Below are positions 34,064-44,800 of a stretch of DNA of 64,000 nucleotides, piece by piece. Source of the DNA: Aureimonas fodinaquatilis (GTDB lineage Bacteria; Pseudomonadota; Alphaproteobacteria; Rhizobiales; Rhizobiaceae). Under the pieces are notes generated by a model. The model saw nothing but the letters and a program-made list of their open reading frames with translations. It was not told the origin of the DNA and did no database searches. The DNA is taken from assembly GCF_008369445.1 (NCBI RefSeq), contig NZ_VTWH01000004.1, positions 186,001 to 250,000 of the forward strand, written 5' to 3'. A program made the translations under genes and the position numbers. Each line of letters begins with the position of its first letter. Position 1 is the stretch's first letter.

Positions 34064-34819
34064 ATGCATCTAAAAACTCTGGCCTTGCCGCTCGCTGCCC
34101 TCTTCATCGCAACTCCACTAGCCGCAATGGCGCAATCCCCCCAGGAAGCAGACCGCGCACAACGAACCCTCACAGTTGTGGGCGAAGGCCGGGCAAACGC
34201 TGCGCCAAATCTTGCCGTAACATCGCTCACAGTTTTAAGAACTGCCGAAACTGCGGCTGAAGCCCTGGCAGAAGCCAACACCGCGTCCAATGCCGTCAGC
34301 GCTGCCCTTCGGGAACTTGGAATTGCCGATCGCGATCTGCAAACCGCCGGCTTCTCAATCAATCCGCAATACCAGTTTGACAATCCGCAGGATGGACGTC
34401 CGGGCAATCCGCCCAAGATTGTCGGCTATGAAGTGCGCAATTCGCTGACAGTGCGCGTGCGCGATATTTCAAAGCTTGGCGATCTCCTGGACCAGTCGAT
34501 CAAGCTTGGCGTGAACCAAGGTGGAGACATTTCCTTCCAGTTCGAGGATTCCGCCGCCTTGCAAAATGATGCACGCCGCGACGCCGTGGCAAAGGCACAA
34601 GCCACAGCCGAAACACTGACAGAAGCCGCCGGGGTGAAACTCGGCCAGATTATCAGCATGTCGGAAGATGGCGGACTAAGCCCTCGCCCGCCAATGCCGA
34701 TGGGCGCTGCCATGCGGATGACCGCTTCCACCGATGAAAGCGTATCCATTGAAGCCGGCGAGAACAGCGTGTTTGCCAGCGTACGCGTTGTTTATGAATT
34801 GTTGCCAGATACCGAATAG
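34064..34819 (+). CDS. SIMPL-domain (DUF541) periplasmic protein, BP26/Omp28-like
   Basis: About 251 residues from the ATG at 34064, chosen because a signal peptide begins there (LKTLALPLAALFIATPLAAMAQ) with GGGGA upstream. The mature protein follows the SIMPL pattern: LTVVGEGRANAAPNLAVTSL, then GIADRDLQTAGFSINPQY, SLTVRVRDISKLGDLLDQSI and LGVNQGGDISFQFED, ending SIEAGENSVFASVRVVYEL. This closely resembles Brucella BP26/Omp28, an immunodominant periplasmic protein that forms channel-like oligomers and whose physiological role is unsettled. It is monocistronic and ends before a strong bidirectional terminator. Confidence 0.9.
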   Translation: MHLKTLALPLAALFIATPLAAMAQSPQEADRAQRTLTVVGEGRANAAPNLAVTSLTVLRTAETAAEALAEANTASNAVSAALRELGIADRDLQTAGFSINPQYQFDNPQDGRPGNPPKIVGYEVRNSLTVRVRDISKLGDLLDQSIKLGVNQGGDISFQFEDSAALQNDARRDAVAKAQATAETLTEAAGVKLGQIISMSEDGGLSPRPPMPMGAAMRMTASTDESVSIEAGENSVFASVRVVYELLPDTE

Positions 34820-34836
34820 CCAGCTTCGAAAATGAA

Positions 34837-34868
34837 AAAATGCCGCCGGATGTCTCCGGCGGCATTTT
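34837..34868. terminator. Bidirectional Rho-independent terminator
   Basis: AAAATGCCGCCGGA (34837-34850) pairs perfectly with TCCGGCGGCATTTT (34855-34868) around loop TGTC. A-run and T-run flank the GC stem on both sides, so it can serve both the SIMPL gene (plus) and the small secreted protein gene (minus). Confidence 0.92.
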
Positions 34869-34896
34869 TATGTCTGCTTCCAGGCGGCAGCCTGTC

Positions 34897-35271
34897 TTAG
34901 CGCTGGCCGATCACCGGGCAGCCCCGCGCATTGGCAAAGCGGATCATGGTGCGGCCGCCACGATCACGACCTGCAACCGTCAGGCTGCGGCGATTGGTAT
35001 CCACGATCTGCGCCCGGCGCACACCCATATGGCTGGCCTTGCGAACTGCCTGCCGTGCATCGCATCCACGGTCGCGGCGGTCTTCCCAACGGTTGTGACG
35101 GTCATTGCCCCGCCAGCGATCCTGGCGGTGATCGATCATCTGAACCGATGGCTGACCGTTTTGAATGCCGATGCGCAATTCCTGTGCCTGCGCACCCGTT
35201 GCAGCGAACCCGCCCAGACCGGCGGTCAAAGTGGCAACGATTAGGGCGGTGCGGGTCCATTTACCAAACAT
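34897..35271 (-). CDS. Small secreted basic protein of unknown function
   Basis: A 124-residue protein. The ATG at 35271 is chosen because GGAGG lies 6 nt upstream and a signal peptide starts there (WTRTALIVATLTAGLGGFAA, with TGAQAQ at the cleavage site). The mature part is short and very rich in Arg, Asp, His and Asn (a stretch near DHRQDRWRGNDRHNRWEDRR), then CDARQAVRKASHMGVRRAQI and a closing GRTMIRFANARGCPVI. Two cysteines could form a disulfide. The ending resembles rhizobial small periplasmic proteins annotated as hypothetical. I do not recognise a function. It is convergent with the SIMPL gene. Confidence 0.75.
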   Translation of the reverse strand: MFGKWTRTALIVATLTAGLGGFAATGAQAQELRIGIQNGQPSVQMIDHRQDRWRGNDRHNRWEDRRDRGCDARQAVRKASHMGVRRAQIVDTNRRSLTVAGRDRGGRTMIRFANARGCPVIGQR

Positions 35272-35436
35272 GAGATACCTCCAGAAATCTTCTGCAAACC
35301 GAATTGTCCGGCTCGTTAAAGACAACCTAGCCCTCGGCAACTGAACCGATCCGGAAGCCGGCATTCAGATTGCGTTCAGGCCGCCAGACAAAAGAGACGA
35401 GAGGCTTAAGATTTTCGGGCGAAGGATTTCCCATTG

Positions 35437-35466
35437 AAAAAGCCGGGCTTTTGGCCCGGCTTTTTT
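35437..35466. terminator. Bidirectional Rho-independent terminator downstream of rpoD
   Basis: AGCCGGGC (35441-35448) pairs with GCCCGGCT (35454-35461) around a 5-nt loop, with A-run before and T-run after. It ends the minus-strand rpoD transcript 20 bp after the stop codon. Confidence 0.9.
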
Positions 35467-35485
35467 GCGATTGTTTTGAGGCGGA

Positions 35486-37456
35486 TCAACTGTCCAGGAA
35501 ACTGCGCAGCTTGCGCGAGCGGGACGGATGCTTGAGCTTGCGCAAGGCCTTCGCCTCGATCTGGCGAATGCGTTCACGCGTTACCGAAAACTGCTGGCCA
35601 ACTTCTTCCAGCGTGTGGTCGGTGTTCATGCCAATGCCAAAGCGCATGCGCAGAACCCGCTCCTCACGTGGCGTCAGAGATGCAAGAACCCGCGTTGTCG
35701 TTTCCCGCAGATTGGCCTGAATGGCAGCATCAATCGGCAGAATCGCGTTCTTGTCCTCAATGAAGTCGCCCAGATGCGAATCTTCCTCGTCGCCAACCGG
35801 CGTTTCAAGGCTGATCGGCTCCTTGGCGATTTTCAGCACCTTGCGCACTTTTTCCAGCGGCATGGCAAGCTTTTCGGCCAGTTCTTCCGGCGTCGGCTCG
35901 CGGCCGATTTCATGCAGCATCTGCCGGCTGGTGCGCACGATCTTGTTGATCGTCTCAATCATGTGCACCGGAATGCGAATCGTGCGCGCCTGATCGGCAA
36001 TCGACCGGGTGATCGCCTGCCTTATCCACCATGTTGCATAGGTCGAGAACTTGTACCCGCGGCGGTATTCAAACTTGTCCACCGCCTTCATCAGGCCGAT
36101 ATTGCCTTCCTGAATCAGGTCCAGGAACTGCAAGCCGCGATTGGTGTATTTCTTGGCGATGGAGATAACCAGTCGAAGGTTGGCCTCCACCATTTCCTTC
36201 TTGGCCTGACGCGCTTCCCGCTCACCCTTTTGCACCATGTGCACAATGCGGCGGAATTCGGTGATTTCCAGACCCGTTTCGGTTGCCAGATTCTGGATTT
36301 CCTGCCGAAGGATCTTGATTGCTTCCTTTTCGCCCTGCGCAAACTTTGCCCAGCCCTTGCCGGAAAGATTGCCGATGTGCCGGGTCCAATTGGGATCCAG
36401 CTCAGCGCCGTGGTAGCTTTTCAGAAATTCTTCGCGCTTGACGCCGTGGCTTTCCGCCAAGCGCAGCAACCGGCCTTCATTACCCACAAGCCGCTTGTTG
36501 ATGTCGTAAAGCTGGGCAACCAGCGCATCGATGCGATTCTGGTTCAGGGAAAGCGACTTCATCGACGTGATGAGGTCTTCTTTCAGCTTGCGATAGCTGC
36601 GCTCCTGAGAAGGCGACAAGGTGCCCTGTGCAGCCAGCCGGTTTTCAACCTGCTGGTCCTGCAACTTGCGCAAACGCTTGTAATTGTCGGCAACCAGATC
36701 GAACGTTGCCATGACCAAGGGCCGGATTTCGGCTTCCATGGCGGCCAGCGACAGATTGTTCTCGAGGTCGTCCTCGTCTTCGTCGTCGTCCTCTTCACGC
36801 ATGTCTGCGTCGAGGGCCTTTTCCGGCTCGCTGCCCTCTTCCACCGGCGGAGCCGCAGGCATGCGCGCTTCCGGTCCGGCATAAGTGGCTTCCAGGTCAA
36901 CAACTTCACGCAGCATGATGTTGCCGTCGTTCAGTTCGTCACGCCAGATGATGATGGCCTGAAAGGTCAGCGGGCTTTCGCACAGCCCGGCGATCATGGT
37001 TTCGCGGCCAGCTTCGATCCGCTTGGCAATCGCAATTTCGCCCTCGCGGGAAAGCAGTTCCACCGAGCCCATTTCGCGCAAGTACATGCGCACAGGATCA
37101 TCGGTGCGGTCGCCCGCCTCGCGCTTTGGGGTTGTTGCAACGGCACCGGAACCCACTTCGGCAACATCAGTGCCAGTGGCTTCCTCGTCCTTTTCTTCCC
37201 CGTCTTCGGCTTCATCGTCTTCAACGACGTTGATACCCATGTCGTTCAGCATGGCCATCGTGTCTTCGATCTGCTCGGATGTGACATCGTCCGCAGTGAG
37301 AACGGAGTTCAATTTCTCCATTGTCACAAAACCGCGTTTTTTAGCGGCCTTGATCATCTTTTTGACGGCGTCATCCGACAGGTCCAGCAGAGGACTGTCC
37401 GGCGTCTCTGGACGCTCCTCGACGGCCGCTTCGCTTTCCTTGACCCTAGTCGCCAT
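35486..37456 (-). CDS. rpoD: RNA polymerase sigma factor RpoD (sigma-70)
   Basis: The primary sigma factor, about 656 residues from the ATG at 37456 (GGAGAG upstream; the protein begins [10 protein letters not shown]). Region 1.1 is at the N-terminus, followed by an acidic segment and the large non-conserved region. Region 2 contains [20 protein letters not shown] and [10 protein letters not shown] for -10 recognition. Region 4 ends with [20 protein letters not shown] for -35 binding. The length and acidic insert ([14 protein letters not shown]) are as in rhizobial SigA/RpoD. It lies downstream of dnaG in the same orientation, separated by 264 bp that carry a candidate promoter. Confidence 0.97.
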   Translation of the reverse strand: MATRVKESEAAVEERPETPDSPLLDLSDDAVKKMIKAAKKRGFVTMEKLNSVLTADDVTSEQIEDTMAMLNDMGINVVEDDEAEDGEEKDEEATGTDVAEVGSGAVATTPKREAGDRTDDPVRMYLREMGSVELLSREGEIAIAKRIEAGRETMIAGLCESPLTFQAIIIWRDELNDGNIMLREVVDLEATYAGPEARMPAAPPVEEGSEPEKALDADMREEDDDEDEDDLENNLSLAAMEAEIRPLVMATFDLVADNYKRLRKLQDQQVENRLAAQGTLSPSQERSYRKLKEDLITSMKSLSLNQNRIDALVAQLYDINKRLVGNEGRLLRLAESHGVKREEFLKSYHGAELDPNWTRHIGNLSGKGWAKFAQGEKEAIKILRQEIQNLATETGLEITEFRRIVHMVQKGEREARQAKKEMVEANLRLVISIAKKYTNRGLQFLDLIQEGNIGLMKAVDKFEYRRGYKFSTYATWWIRQAITRSIADQARTIRIPVHMIETINKIVRTSRQMLHEIGREPTPEELAEKLAMPLEKVRKVLKIAKEPISLETPVGDEEDSHLGDFIEDKNAILPIDAAIQANLRETTTRVLASLTPREERVLRMRFGIGMNTDHTLEEVGQQFSVTRERIRQIEAKALRKLKHPSRSRKLRSFLDS

Positions 37457-37620
37457 TCGCGTATCTCTCCAATTCGCGTCGGTCGTGCCCGGCAAACCGC
37501 TCTGTGCTCGATAAAGCAAAGGGGTAAATTCTCAATGAATCCTGCCGGAGGCCGAAAACCGGCACTGCGCGCCCAATCTCTCCGTGCCGATAGCCCGGCT
37601 GAGCCGCTCGACACCGGTAT

Positions 37621-37629
37621 ATTATACCA
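37621..37629 (-). promoter_or_regulatory. Candidate extended -10 promoter of rpoD
   Basis: On the minus strand TGGTATAAT is a perfect extended -10 element, lying within the 13-bp palindrome 37616-37628 (GGTATATTATACC). No good -35 box is found at the right spacing, which fits an extended -10 promoter. It would give an rpoD leader of roughly 160 nt. Confidence 0.45.
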
Positions 37630-37720
37630 AACTCATTTAGCGATGCCGCTTCTGGCATCCGTGTCTTTCCATTTCGGCCTTAGGAGTCAAGGCTCTACGT
37701 GAAAAAATAAGCCGCCGACC

Positions 37721-39646
37721 TCAAAAGCTTCGCGCTGGCCGGCCCGAAAGCAGCCCAAATCCGTCGATCAGCGCCTCCGTTCCTGCCAGATTGTCTATCT
37801 CACGCTTGATCTCGATAATCTGCACATAGGCCGCCTCTGTCTGTTCAACGGCGAAGGCGGCTTCCGCATTCCGCAACTCCCTATGTAGGAAGCGTTGCCG
37901 ATGCTGCAAGTGAAGCGCCTGCCGCAAAGCTTCCCGTGCATCCTCTACCGCCGCATGTGCCAGAAACATCCAGTCCCGGTGGAGGCGCACTTTTTCCTCA
38001 AACGCGTCGAAAACCGGCAGAAGACCAAGCTTTTCCAAGGCTTGCATGATGGCAGCCCTGTCAAAAGACGGATCATGCGCAGCCACATCCAAAACGGTGG
38101 AGCGAAGTTTTGATATGTCGCCGTCCGGCAGTTCCAGCTCGGCAAAATAGTCGAATGCCTCGCCCAGAAGCAGCGGATGGTTGATGAAACCAACCACAAT
38201 GCCAATTTCACGCATGGTTGGGGGCGAAGCCCGTCCGGCGGATGATGTCAGGCCAGAGCGAATCAGTCTGTCGGACACCGCAGAGCGTTTTGTAGCAGCA
38301 CCCGACCGCGCACCCCCGCCCCTGGAACCTCTTCGCTCATGCCTCTGGCCACTGCTGATGCCCGGCTTGAAGAAGGCAGACAGTCGCTCCTGCATATCCT
38401 GCTGATAATGTCGGCGCACACTTTCATCGGCGATCTGCCGGGTCAGTGCCTTGATTCGGGTTTCCAGCTCGGCGCGTCTCTCCGGCGTGTCAAAGACGCC
38501 GCCCGCGGTTTCCCGCGCCCAGATCATATCCGCCAGCGGGCGGGCGCTCTGCAAAATTTCTCCAAAGGCGCCAGCGCCACCTTCACGCACCAGATCATCG
38601 GGGTCTTTGCCCTCCGGTAGAAGTGCGAATCGCAAAGAACGACCGGGCTTCAACAGGGTCAGCGCAACATCCGCAGCCCGCTGTGCCGCCTTGATGCCGG
38701 CGGCATCACCGTCAAAGCACAGCACCGGCTCGGCAACGCTGCGCCACAGCAAATCAAGCTGGCGATCCGTCAGTGCAGTTCCCAGCGGCGCCACTGCATG
38801 GGCTATCCCGGCCTGATGCAGGGCGATAACGTCCACATAGCCTTCAACAACAACCAACGTGCCGGCCTCGCGCGCGGCGCGCCTGGCCCTGGCAATATTG
38901 TACAGTGTCGAGCCTTTGTGAAACACGTCGGTTTCAGGCGAATTGAGGTATTTGGCAGGCACCCCGGGTGAAAGAGCCCGGCCACCAAAAGCAATGATCT
39001 TTTCTCGCGTGTCGCTGATCGGAAACATGATCCGTTCGCGGAAACGGTCGTAGGAAACTGGAATGTCGGGCCCATGCACCACAAGCCCGGCAGCCTCGAT
39101 TTCCGCTTTGCCTATGCCACGCCCGACAAGAAATTCCTTCAACCGTGCTCTGGAATCGGGTGCATAGCCAATTCCAAACTCGGCCTGCACGGCACTGCTG
39201 AGTCCGCGATCGCGCAGATAAGCGCGGGCCTTTGCACCTTCGGACTCTTGCAGCGACTGCCGAAAAAACTGGCCCGCCGCCGCCAGCGCATCCAGAATCG
39301 TACCACGCGCCTCTTCCCGTTTTTCTGCCTGCAGGTCGCGTTCGGGCATTGGCACACCCGCTTCAGAGGCAAGCCGCTCCACCGCCTCAGGAAAACTCAT
39401 GCCATCCAGCTCGGTCAGAAACCGGAAATGGTCACCGGAAACGCCACAGCCAAAGCAATGGTAGCGACCTTTGCTGTCTTCGCAGTGAAAGGAAGGTGTC
39501 TTTTCGCCGTGAAACGGGCAGCAGGCCCAGAAATCTCCCCGGCCAGCCTGGGTTTTCCGGCGGTCCCACGTCACGCGACGTCCGACAACATCGGAAATCG
39601 GAATGCGGCTTTTAATCTCTTCAAGAAAATGCGGGGGAAATCTCAT
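37721..39646 (-). CDS. dnaG: DNA primase
   Basis: About 641 residues from the ATG at 39646 (AGGTGAC upstream), which opens the conserved MRFPPHFLEEIKSRIPISDV. The zinc-finger domain is CCPFHGEKTPSFHCED plus CFGCGVSGD. The catalytic core has FGGRALSPGVPAKYLNSPET, and the TOPRIM metal residues lie in VVVEGYVDVIAL and CFDGDAAG. A C-terminal helicase-interacting region follows (about 480-641). It makes the RNA primers for replication. It is followed by rpoD and preceded by the yqeY-like gene, the macromolecular-synthesis neighbourhood as seen in rhizobia. Confidence 0.96.
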   Translation of the reverse strand: MRFPPHFLEEIKSRIPISDVVGRRVTWDRRKTQAGRGDFWACCPFHGEKTPSFHCEDSKGRYHCFGCGVSGDHFRFLTELDGMSFPEAVERLASEAGVPMPERDLQAEKREEARGTILDALAAAGQFFRQSLQESEGAKARAYLRDRGLSSAVQAEFGIGYAPDSRARLKEFLVGRGIGKAEIEAAGLVVHGPDIPVSYDRFRERIMFPISDTREKIIAFGGRALSPGVPAKYLNSPETDVFHKGSTLYNIARARRAAREAGTLVVVEGYVDVIALHQAGIAHAVAPLGTALTDRQLDLLWRSVAEPVLCFDGDAAGIKAAQRAADVALTLLKPGRSLRFALLPEGKDPDDLVREGGAGAFGEILQSARPLADMIWARETAGGVFDTPERRAELETRIKALTRQIADESVRRHYQQDMQERLSAFFKPGISSGQRHERRGSRGGGARSGAATKRSAVSDRLIRSGLTSSAGRASPPTMREIGIVVGFINHPLLLGEAFDYFAELELPDGDISKLRSTVLDVAAHDPSFDRAAIMQALEKLGLLPVFDAFEEKVRLHRDWMFLAHAAVEDAREALRQALHLQHRQRFLHRELRNAEAAFAVEQTEAAYVQIIEIKREIDNLAGTEALIDGFGLLSGRPARSF

Positions 39647-39745
39647 GTCACCTATATCGGCGTTCAGAGCCCTTCGCGCCAGCCATGAGCGCGGTTTCAT
39701 TGCCGTGCCGCCCGCTCTCCACAGCAATCCACAGGCCCTGCCCGC

Positions 39746-40195
39746 CTATTGCAGCAGATTTTTAACCACCGCCCCGGCTGCTGTAACATTCAGTTCAGCG
39801 CCATAGCGCTGCTTCAGAAACGACATGCAGCGGCCAATATCCCGCAGGCCATTGGACCCCGTTTCTTCCACGGCAGCACGACATGCGGCCAGAACCGAGC
39901 CGGAATCCAGCGCTCGCGGCAAAAACTCGGCCACAACATCAAGCTGGCGGCGCTCCCTAGCGGCACCCGCCATATCTGCGTGCAGTTCACACTGCACTGC
40001 CTGCGCCTCATGTTGCTGTGCCAATGTCTGCAACAGATTGCAGATGTGGTCGTCAGCCATCCGTGCCTGCCCGCGCGCCTGCAAGGAAATGTCCCGATCC
40101 TTGATAGCGGCAACAATCAGTCTAAGAGAACACAACCGTTGCGGGTTGTCGCCACTCTGGGCTTCCTGCAACGCTGCGTTAATGCGTTCACGCAT
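39746..40195 (-). CDS. yqeY: GatB/YqeY-domain protein
   Basis: A 149-residue protein from the ATG at 40195, giving the normal YqeY length and N-terminus (MRERINAALQEAQ). The YqeY pattern is clear: RLCSLRLIVAAIKDRDI, then AARERRQLDVVAEFLPRAL and DIGRCMSFLKQRYGAEL. The domain resembles the tRNA-binding tail of GatB amidotransferase; the function of stand-alone YqeY is not settled. It precedes dnaG on the minus strand and diverges from carA with 239 bp between, the arrangement I recall from other Rhizobiales. Confidence 0.9.
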   Translation of the reverse strand: MRERINAALQEAQSGDNPQRLCSLRLIVAAIKDRDISLQARGQARMADDHICNLLQTLAQQHEAQAVQCELHADMAGAARERRQLDVVAEFLPRALDSGSVLAACRAAVEETGSNGLRDIGRCMSFLKQRYGAELNVTAAGAVVKNLLQ

Positions 40196-40434
40196 AGTGA
40201 AATTCCGGTACAATATTGCGGCCCGCAGGCGGTGCATAAAAGGCACGTCTGCTGCCATCTCATTGCCATAATGATTAATACTGCCCATTGTGCACTGCAA
40301 GAGGGGTTGCGCAGAAGGCTGCTACGCGCGATATGCATGGCTCAACCGAAACGATGGGCAAAGATCGATAGGGGCTGACGCCGGATGATGGTGCGCGGCC
40401 CGCGCGCTGTGCCACGAAATCAAGGAAGCTTGCG

Positions 40435-41613
40435 ATGAGCGATGGCTGGATACGCAGGAAACCAACAGCCCTTCTGGTGCTGGCGGATGGAACGGTGGTT
40501 GAAGGACAGGGTGCCGGTGCTACGGGTGAGGCTCTGGGCGAGGTTTGTTTCAACACCGCTTTGACAGGATATCAGGAAATCCTGACAGACCCGTCCTATG
40601 CGCGCCAGATTGTCACTTTCACCTTTCCCCACATTGGCAATGTTGGCTCCAATGCCGAGGATCTGGAAGATCTGGTTCCGGAAAACTCCGTTGGCGCCGT
40701 CGGCGCAATTTTCCGGGCCGAAATTTCCGCCCCTTCCAACTACCGCTCGACCGGTGGGCTGGATGAATGGCTGAAGGCGCGCGGCGTTGTGGCCATGACA
40801 GGCATTGACACACGTGCCCTCACCGCGCTGATCCGCGACAAGGGCATGGCCAATGCGGTGATTGCCCACAATCCGAATGGCGAATTTGACATTGAGGCGT
40901 TGAAGCAAAAGGCCGCCGAATGGAGCGGGCTTGTAGGGCTGGACCTTGCGAAGGACGCAGCGACCGCACAGGCCGAGGTCTGGACACAGGGTCCCTGGGA
41001 ATGGAACGCCGGCTACGCCGACAATGGCGAACCGGCCTACACAATCGTTGCCATCGACTACGGCGCCAAGCGCAACATTCTGCGCCTGATGTCCGGCCAT
41101 GGTGCGCGCGTGGTTATTCTGCCAGCCACGGCAACGGCAGCCGATGTTCTCTCGCACAAGCCTGACGGTATTTTCCTGTCCAATGGCCCGGGCGATCCTG
41201 CGGCAACGGCAGATTACGCCAGCGCGACAATCCGCGATTTGTCTGCCACGGGCATTCCCATGTTCGGCATCTGCCTTGGCCATCAGCTTCTGGCGCTGGC
41301 GCTTGGCGGCAAAACTCTGAAAATGCATCAGGGGCACCATGGCGCCAACCATCCGGTCAAGGATTTCACCACCGGAAAGGTCGAGATTGTCTCCATGAAC
41401 CATGGCTTTGCTGTGGATCGTGATTCGCTGCCTGAAAATGTCGAGGAAACCCACATTTCGCTGTTTGACGGCAGCAATTGCGGCATCCGGTTGAAAGATG
41501 CTCCGGTGTTTTCAGTGCAGCATCACCCGGAAGCATCGCCCGGCCCACAGGATTCGCACTATTTGTTTGCGCGGTTCTTTGGCCTGATCGACGCGCACCG
41601 CAAGGCAGCCTGA
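40435..41613 (+). CDS. carA: Carbamoyl-phosphate synthase small subunit (glutaminase)
   Basis: A 392-residue class I amidotransferase subunit that releases ammonia from glutamine for arginine and pyrimidine synthesis. The N-terminal CarA domain has GEVCFNTALTGYQEILTDPS. The glutaminase domain carries the nucleophile Cys280 in FGICLGHQLLALALGG, and the His-Glu pair lies in VQHHPEASPGPQD. AAGGAAG precedes the ATG. carB follows after 196 bp that contain a strong hairpin. Confidence 0.97.
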   Translation: MSDGWIRRKPTALLVLADGTVVEGQGAGATGEALGEVCFNTALTGYQEILTDPSYARQIVTFTFPHIGNVGSNAEDLEDLVPENSVGAVGAIFRAEISAPSNYRSTGGLDEWLKARGVVAMTGIDTRALTALIRDKGMANAVIAHNPNGEFDIEALKQKAAEWSGLVGLDLAKDAATAQAEVWTQGPWEWNAGYADNGEPAYTIVAIDYGAKRNILRLMSGHGARVVILPATATAADVLSHKPDGIFLSNGPGDPAATADYASATIRDLSATGIPMFGICLGHQLLALALGGKTLKMHQGHHGANHPVKDFTTGKVEIVSMNHGFAVDRDSLPENVEETHISLFDGSNCGIRLKDAPVFSVQHHPEASPGPQDSHYLFARFFGLIDAHRKAA

Positions 41614-41632
41614 ACAGGCATACCACATGGCC

Positions 41633-41679
41633 GCGGCGGCCCATTCAGGCAAAATTGCTTCTGAATCATGGGCCGCTGC
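41633..41679 (+). promoter_or_regulatory. Large hairpin in the carA-carB gap
   Basis: GCGGCGGCCCAT is formed by 41633-41644 and pairs with ATGGGCCGCTGC at 41668-41679 (12 pairs, one wobble). Inner TTCAG/CTGAA and GCAA/TTGC pairs extend the structure. No T-run follows, so it is probably an attenuator-like or processing hairpin, not a full terminator. Confidence 0.5.
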
Positions 41680-41809
41680 CGGATATTTACGCTTTCATCC
41701 CATGCGGCGCTCGCCTATAAGGCAGCCTTAGCCATTGAAATAATGTTCCCGAAACCCGGTCGCCTTCCGCCCGGGGTTTCATCACGCACGAACAAAAGAC
41801 GGATGTCCT

Positions 41810-44800
41810 ATGCCCAAACGCACCGATTTGAAAACCATCCTCATCATCGGTGCCGGCCCGATTATTATCGGGCAGGCATGTGAGTTTGATTATTCCGGCA
41901 CGCAGGCCTGCAAGGCTTTGCGGGAAGAAGGCTACCGGATCGTTCTGGTCAACTCCAACCCGGCCACGATCATGACCGACCCGGATCTGGCCGACGCCAC
42001 ATATATTGAGCCGATCACCCCGGAAATCGTTGCCAAGATCATTGCCAAGGAACGGCCCGATGCAATTCTGCCAACCATGGGCGGGCAGACTGCGCTGAAC
42101 ACAGCCTTGTCGCTCAAGCGCATGGGCGTTCTGGAAAAATACAATGTCGAGATGATCGGTGCGGATGCAGCCGCGATTGACATGGCGGAAGACCGCGCGC
42201 TCTTCCGCGAGGCCATGGCCCGCATTGGCCTGGCAACGCCGCGCTCATTTCTGGCCAATGCAACTGAGGCCAAGCATGCCGACCGTTTGGAACATGAAGA
42301 AAAGCGTGGCGATATCATTCGCTCGATTGAGGCAGGCGCAGCGCGCGAAGCGGCCCTGACCAAGCTTGAGAATGACTGGAACCTGGGCGAGAGCGACCGC
42401 AAGCAACGCTATATGGCGCGGGCGCTGGGCGCTGCGGCAGAAGGGCTGGAGCATGTGGGCCTGCCGGCCATTATCCGCCCGTCTTTCACCATGGGCGGCA
42501 CCGGCGGCGGCATCGCCTACAACCGCTCGGAGTTTTTTGAAATTGTCGAGGGCGGGCTGGATGCCTCGCCCACCACTGAAGTGCTGATCGAGGAATCAGT
42601 GCTCGGCTGGAAAGAATATGAAATGGAGGTCGTTCGCGACCGGGCCGACAATTGCATCATTGTCTGTTCCATTGAAAATATTGACCCGATGGGTGTGCAC
42701 ACCGGCGACTCAATCACCGTAGCGCCTGCATTGACGCTGACCGACAAGGAATATCAGGTCATGCGCAATGCCTCGATTGCGGTGCTGCGGGAAATCGGTG
42801 TTGAAACCGGTGGCTCCAACGTTCAGTTCGCCGTCAACCCGGCCGATGGCCGTCTGGTTGTTATCGAAATGAACCCGCGCGTGTCGCGGTCTTCGGCCCT
42901 TGCCTCCAAAGCAACCGGCTTCCCGATTGCCAAAATCGCCGCCAAGCTGGCGGTGGGTTACACGCTGGATGAATTGCAGAACGACATCACCGGCGGCGCA
43001 ACACCAGCCAGCTTTGAACCGTCGATCGACTATGTCGTCACCAAAATTCCGCGCTTTGCATTTGAAAAATTCCCCGGTGCTGAACCAACGCTCACCACGG
43101 CCATGAAGTCGGTGGGTGAAGTTATGGCAATTGGCCGCACATTTGCAGAATCGCTGCAAAAGGCGCTGCGCGGCCTTGAAACCGGGCTGGACGGGCTGGA
43201 CGAGATTGCCATTCCGGGCCTTGGCGAAGGCGAAGACAAGAATGCCGTGCTGGAAGCGCTTGGGCGGCCGACGCCCGACCGGCTGCTGATGGTGGCTCAG
43301 GCATTGCGCATGGGCATGACGAAAGAACAGGTCTATCAGTCCTGCAAAATCGATCCGTGGTTCCTGGACCGGTTCCAGGAAATTGTGGATATGGAATCCA
43401 AGGTGCGCACGCATGGCCTGCCACAGGATGCAGAAAATCTGCGCGATCTGAAAAGCATGGGCTTTTCCGACGCACGGCTGGCAACGCTGGCACGCGTTGA
43501 CGAGGCAACGGTTTCAAAGCTGCGCAATGAGCTCGATGTCCATCCGGTGTTCAAGCGCATTGACACTTGCGCTGCCGAATTCGCCTCGCCAACGCCATAC
43601 ATGTACTCCACCTATGAGCGGCCCTTTGCCGGCGCGGTGCGTTCGGAAGCTGAAGTTTCCAGCCGCCGCAAGGTGGTGATTCTGGGCGGTGGCCCGAACC
43701 GGATTGGTCAGGGCATCGAGTTTGACTATTGCTGCTGCCACGCGGCTTTTGCGCTCAAGGACGCCGGGCTTGAAGCCATCATGATCAACTGCAATCCGGA
43801 AACGGTGTCGACGGACTACGACACATCGGACCGGTTGTATTTTGAGCCTCTGACGGCGGAAGATGTGTTGGAGATTCTGCGGGCAGAGCAGGCTTCGGGC
43901 GAATTGCTGGGCGTTATCGTGCAGTTTGGCGGTCAGACGCCTCTCAAGCTGGCCAATGCGCTGGAGGAAGCAGGAATTCCCATTCTCGGCACCTCGCCAG
44001 ATGCCATTGATCTTGCCGAGGACCGCGACCGTTTCCAGAAGCTGCTGCACGAACTGGAACTGCGGCAGCCCAACAACGGCATTGCACGCTCGGTTGAAGA
44101 AGCGCGCGCCATTGTCGAGCGCATTGGCTATCCCGTGGTCATTCGCCCATCCTACGTGCTGGGCGGTCGGGCAATGGAAATTGTCCGCGGTGACAGTCAG
44201 TTTGAACGCTACATGAAGGAAGCGGTCGTTGTGTCCGGCAAATCGCCGGTGCTGATCGACAGCTATCTTTCCGATGCCATTGAGGTGGACGTCGACTGCC
44301 TTTCTGACGGCAAAGACACCTTTGTCGCCGGGATCATGGAACATATTGAAGAGGCGGGCATCCACTCTGGCGACTCTGCCTGTTCCTTGCCGGTGCATTC
44401 GTTGAGCCCCACTATTACGCAGGAGCTGGAGCGCCAGACACGCGACATGGCAATTGCTCTCAAGGTTGGCGGCCTGATGAATGTGCAGTTCGCTATCAAG
44501 GGCGACGAGATTTATGTGCTGGAGGTCAATCCACGTGCCTCGCGCACGGTGCCATTTGTGGCCAAGACCATCGGCACCCCGGTGGCCAAGGTTGCAGCGC
44601 GCATCATGGCGGGCGAAACACTGGAGGCAGCCTTCGCGGCCTATGGCGGAAAGCCGGATGTGAAAAATCTCAAGCACATTGCGGTCAAGGAAGCGGTTTT
44701 CCCGTTTGCCCGCTTCCCGGGAGTGGACACGCTGCTTGGACCGGAAATGCGCTCCACTGGCGAGGTTATGGGGCTGGACTTTGATTATGCACTGGCCTTC

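Noticed and set aside
35528-37702. Long plus-strand open frame of 724 codons opposite rpoD
   Set aside because: It is fully antisense to rpoD, has no recognisable motif and a composition typical of the reverse frame of a GC-rich gene.
43514-44677. Minus-strand open frame of 387 codons within carB
   Set aside because: Shadow of carB, no ribosome site and no motif.
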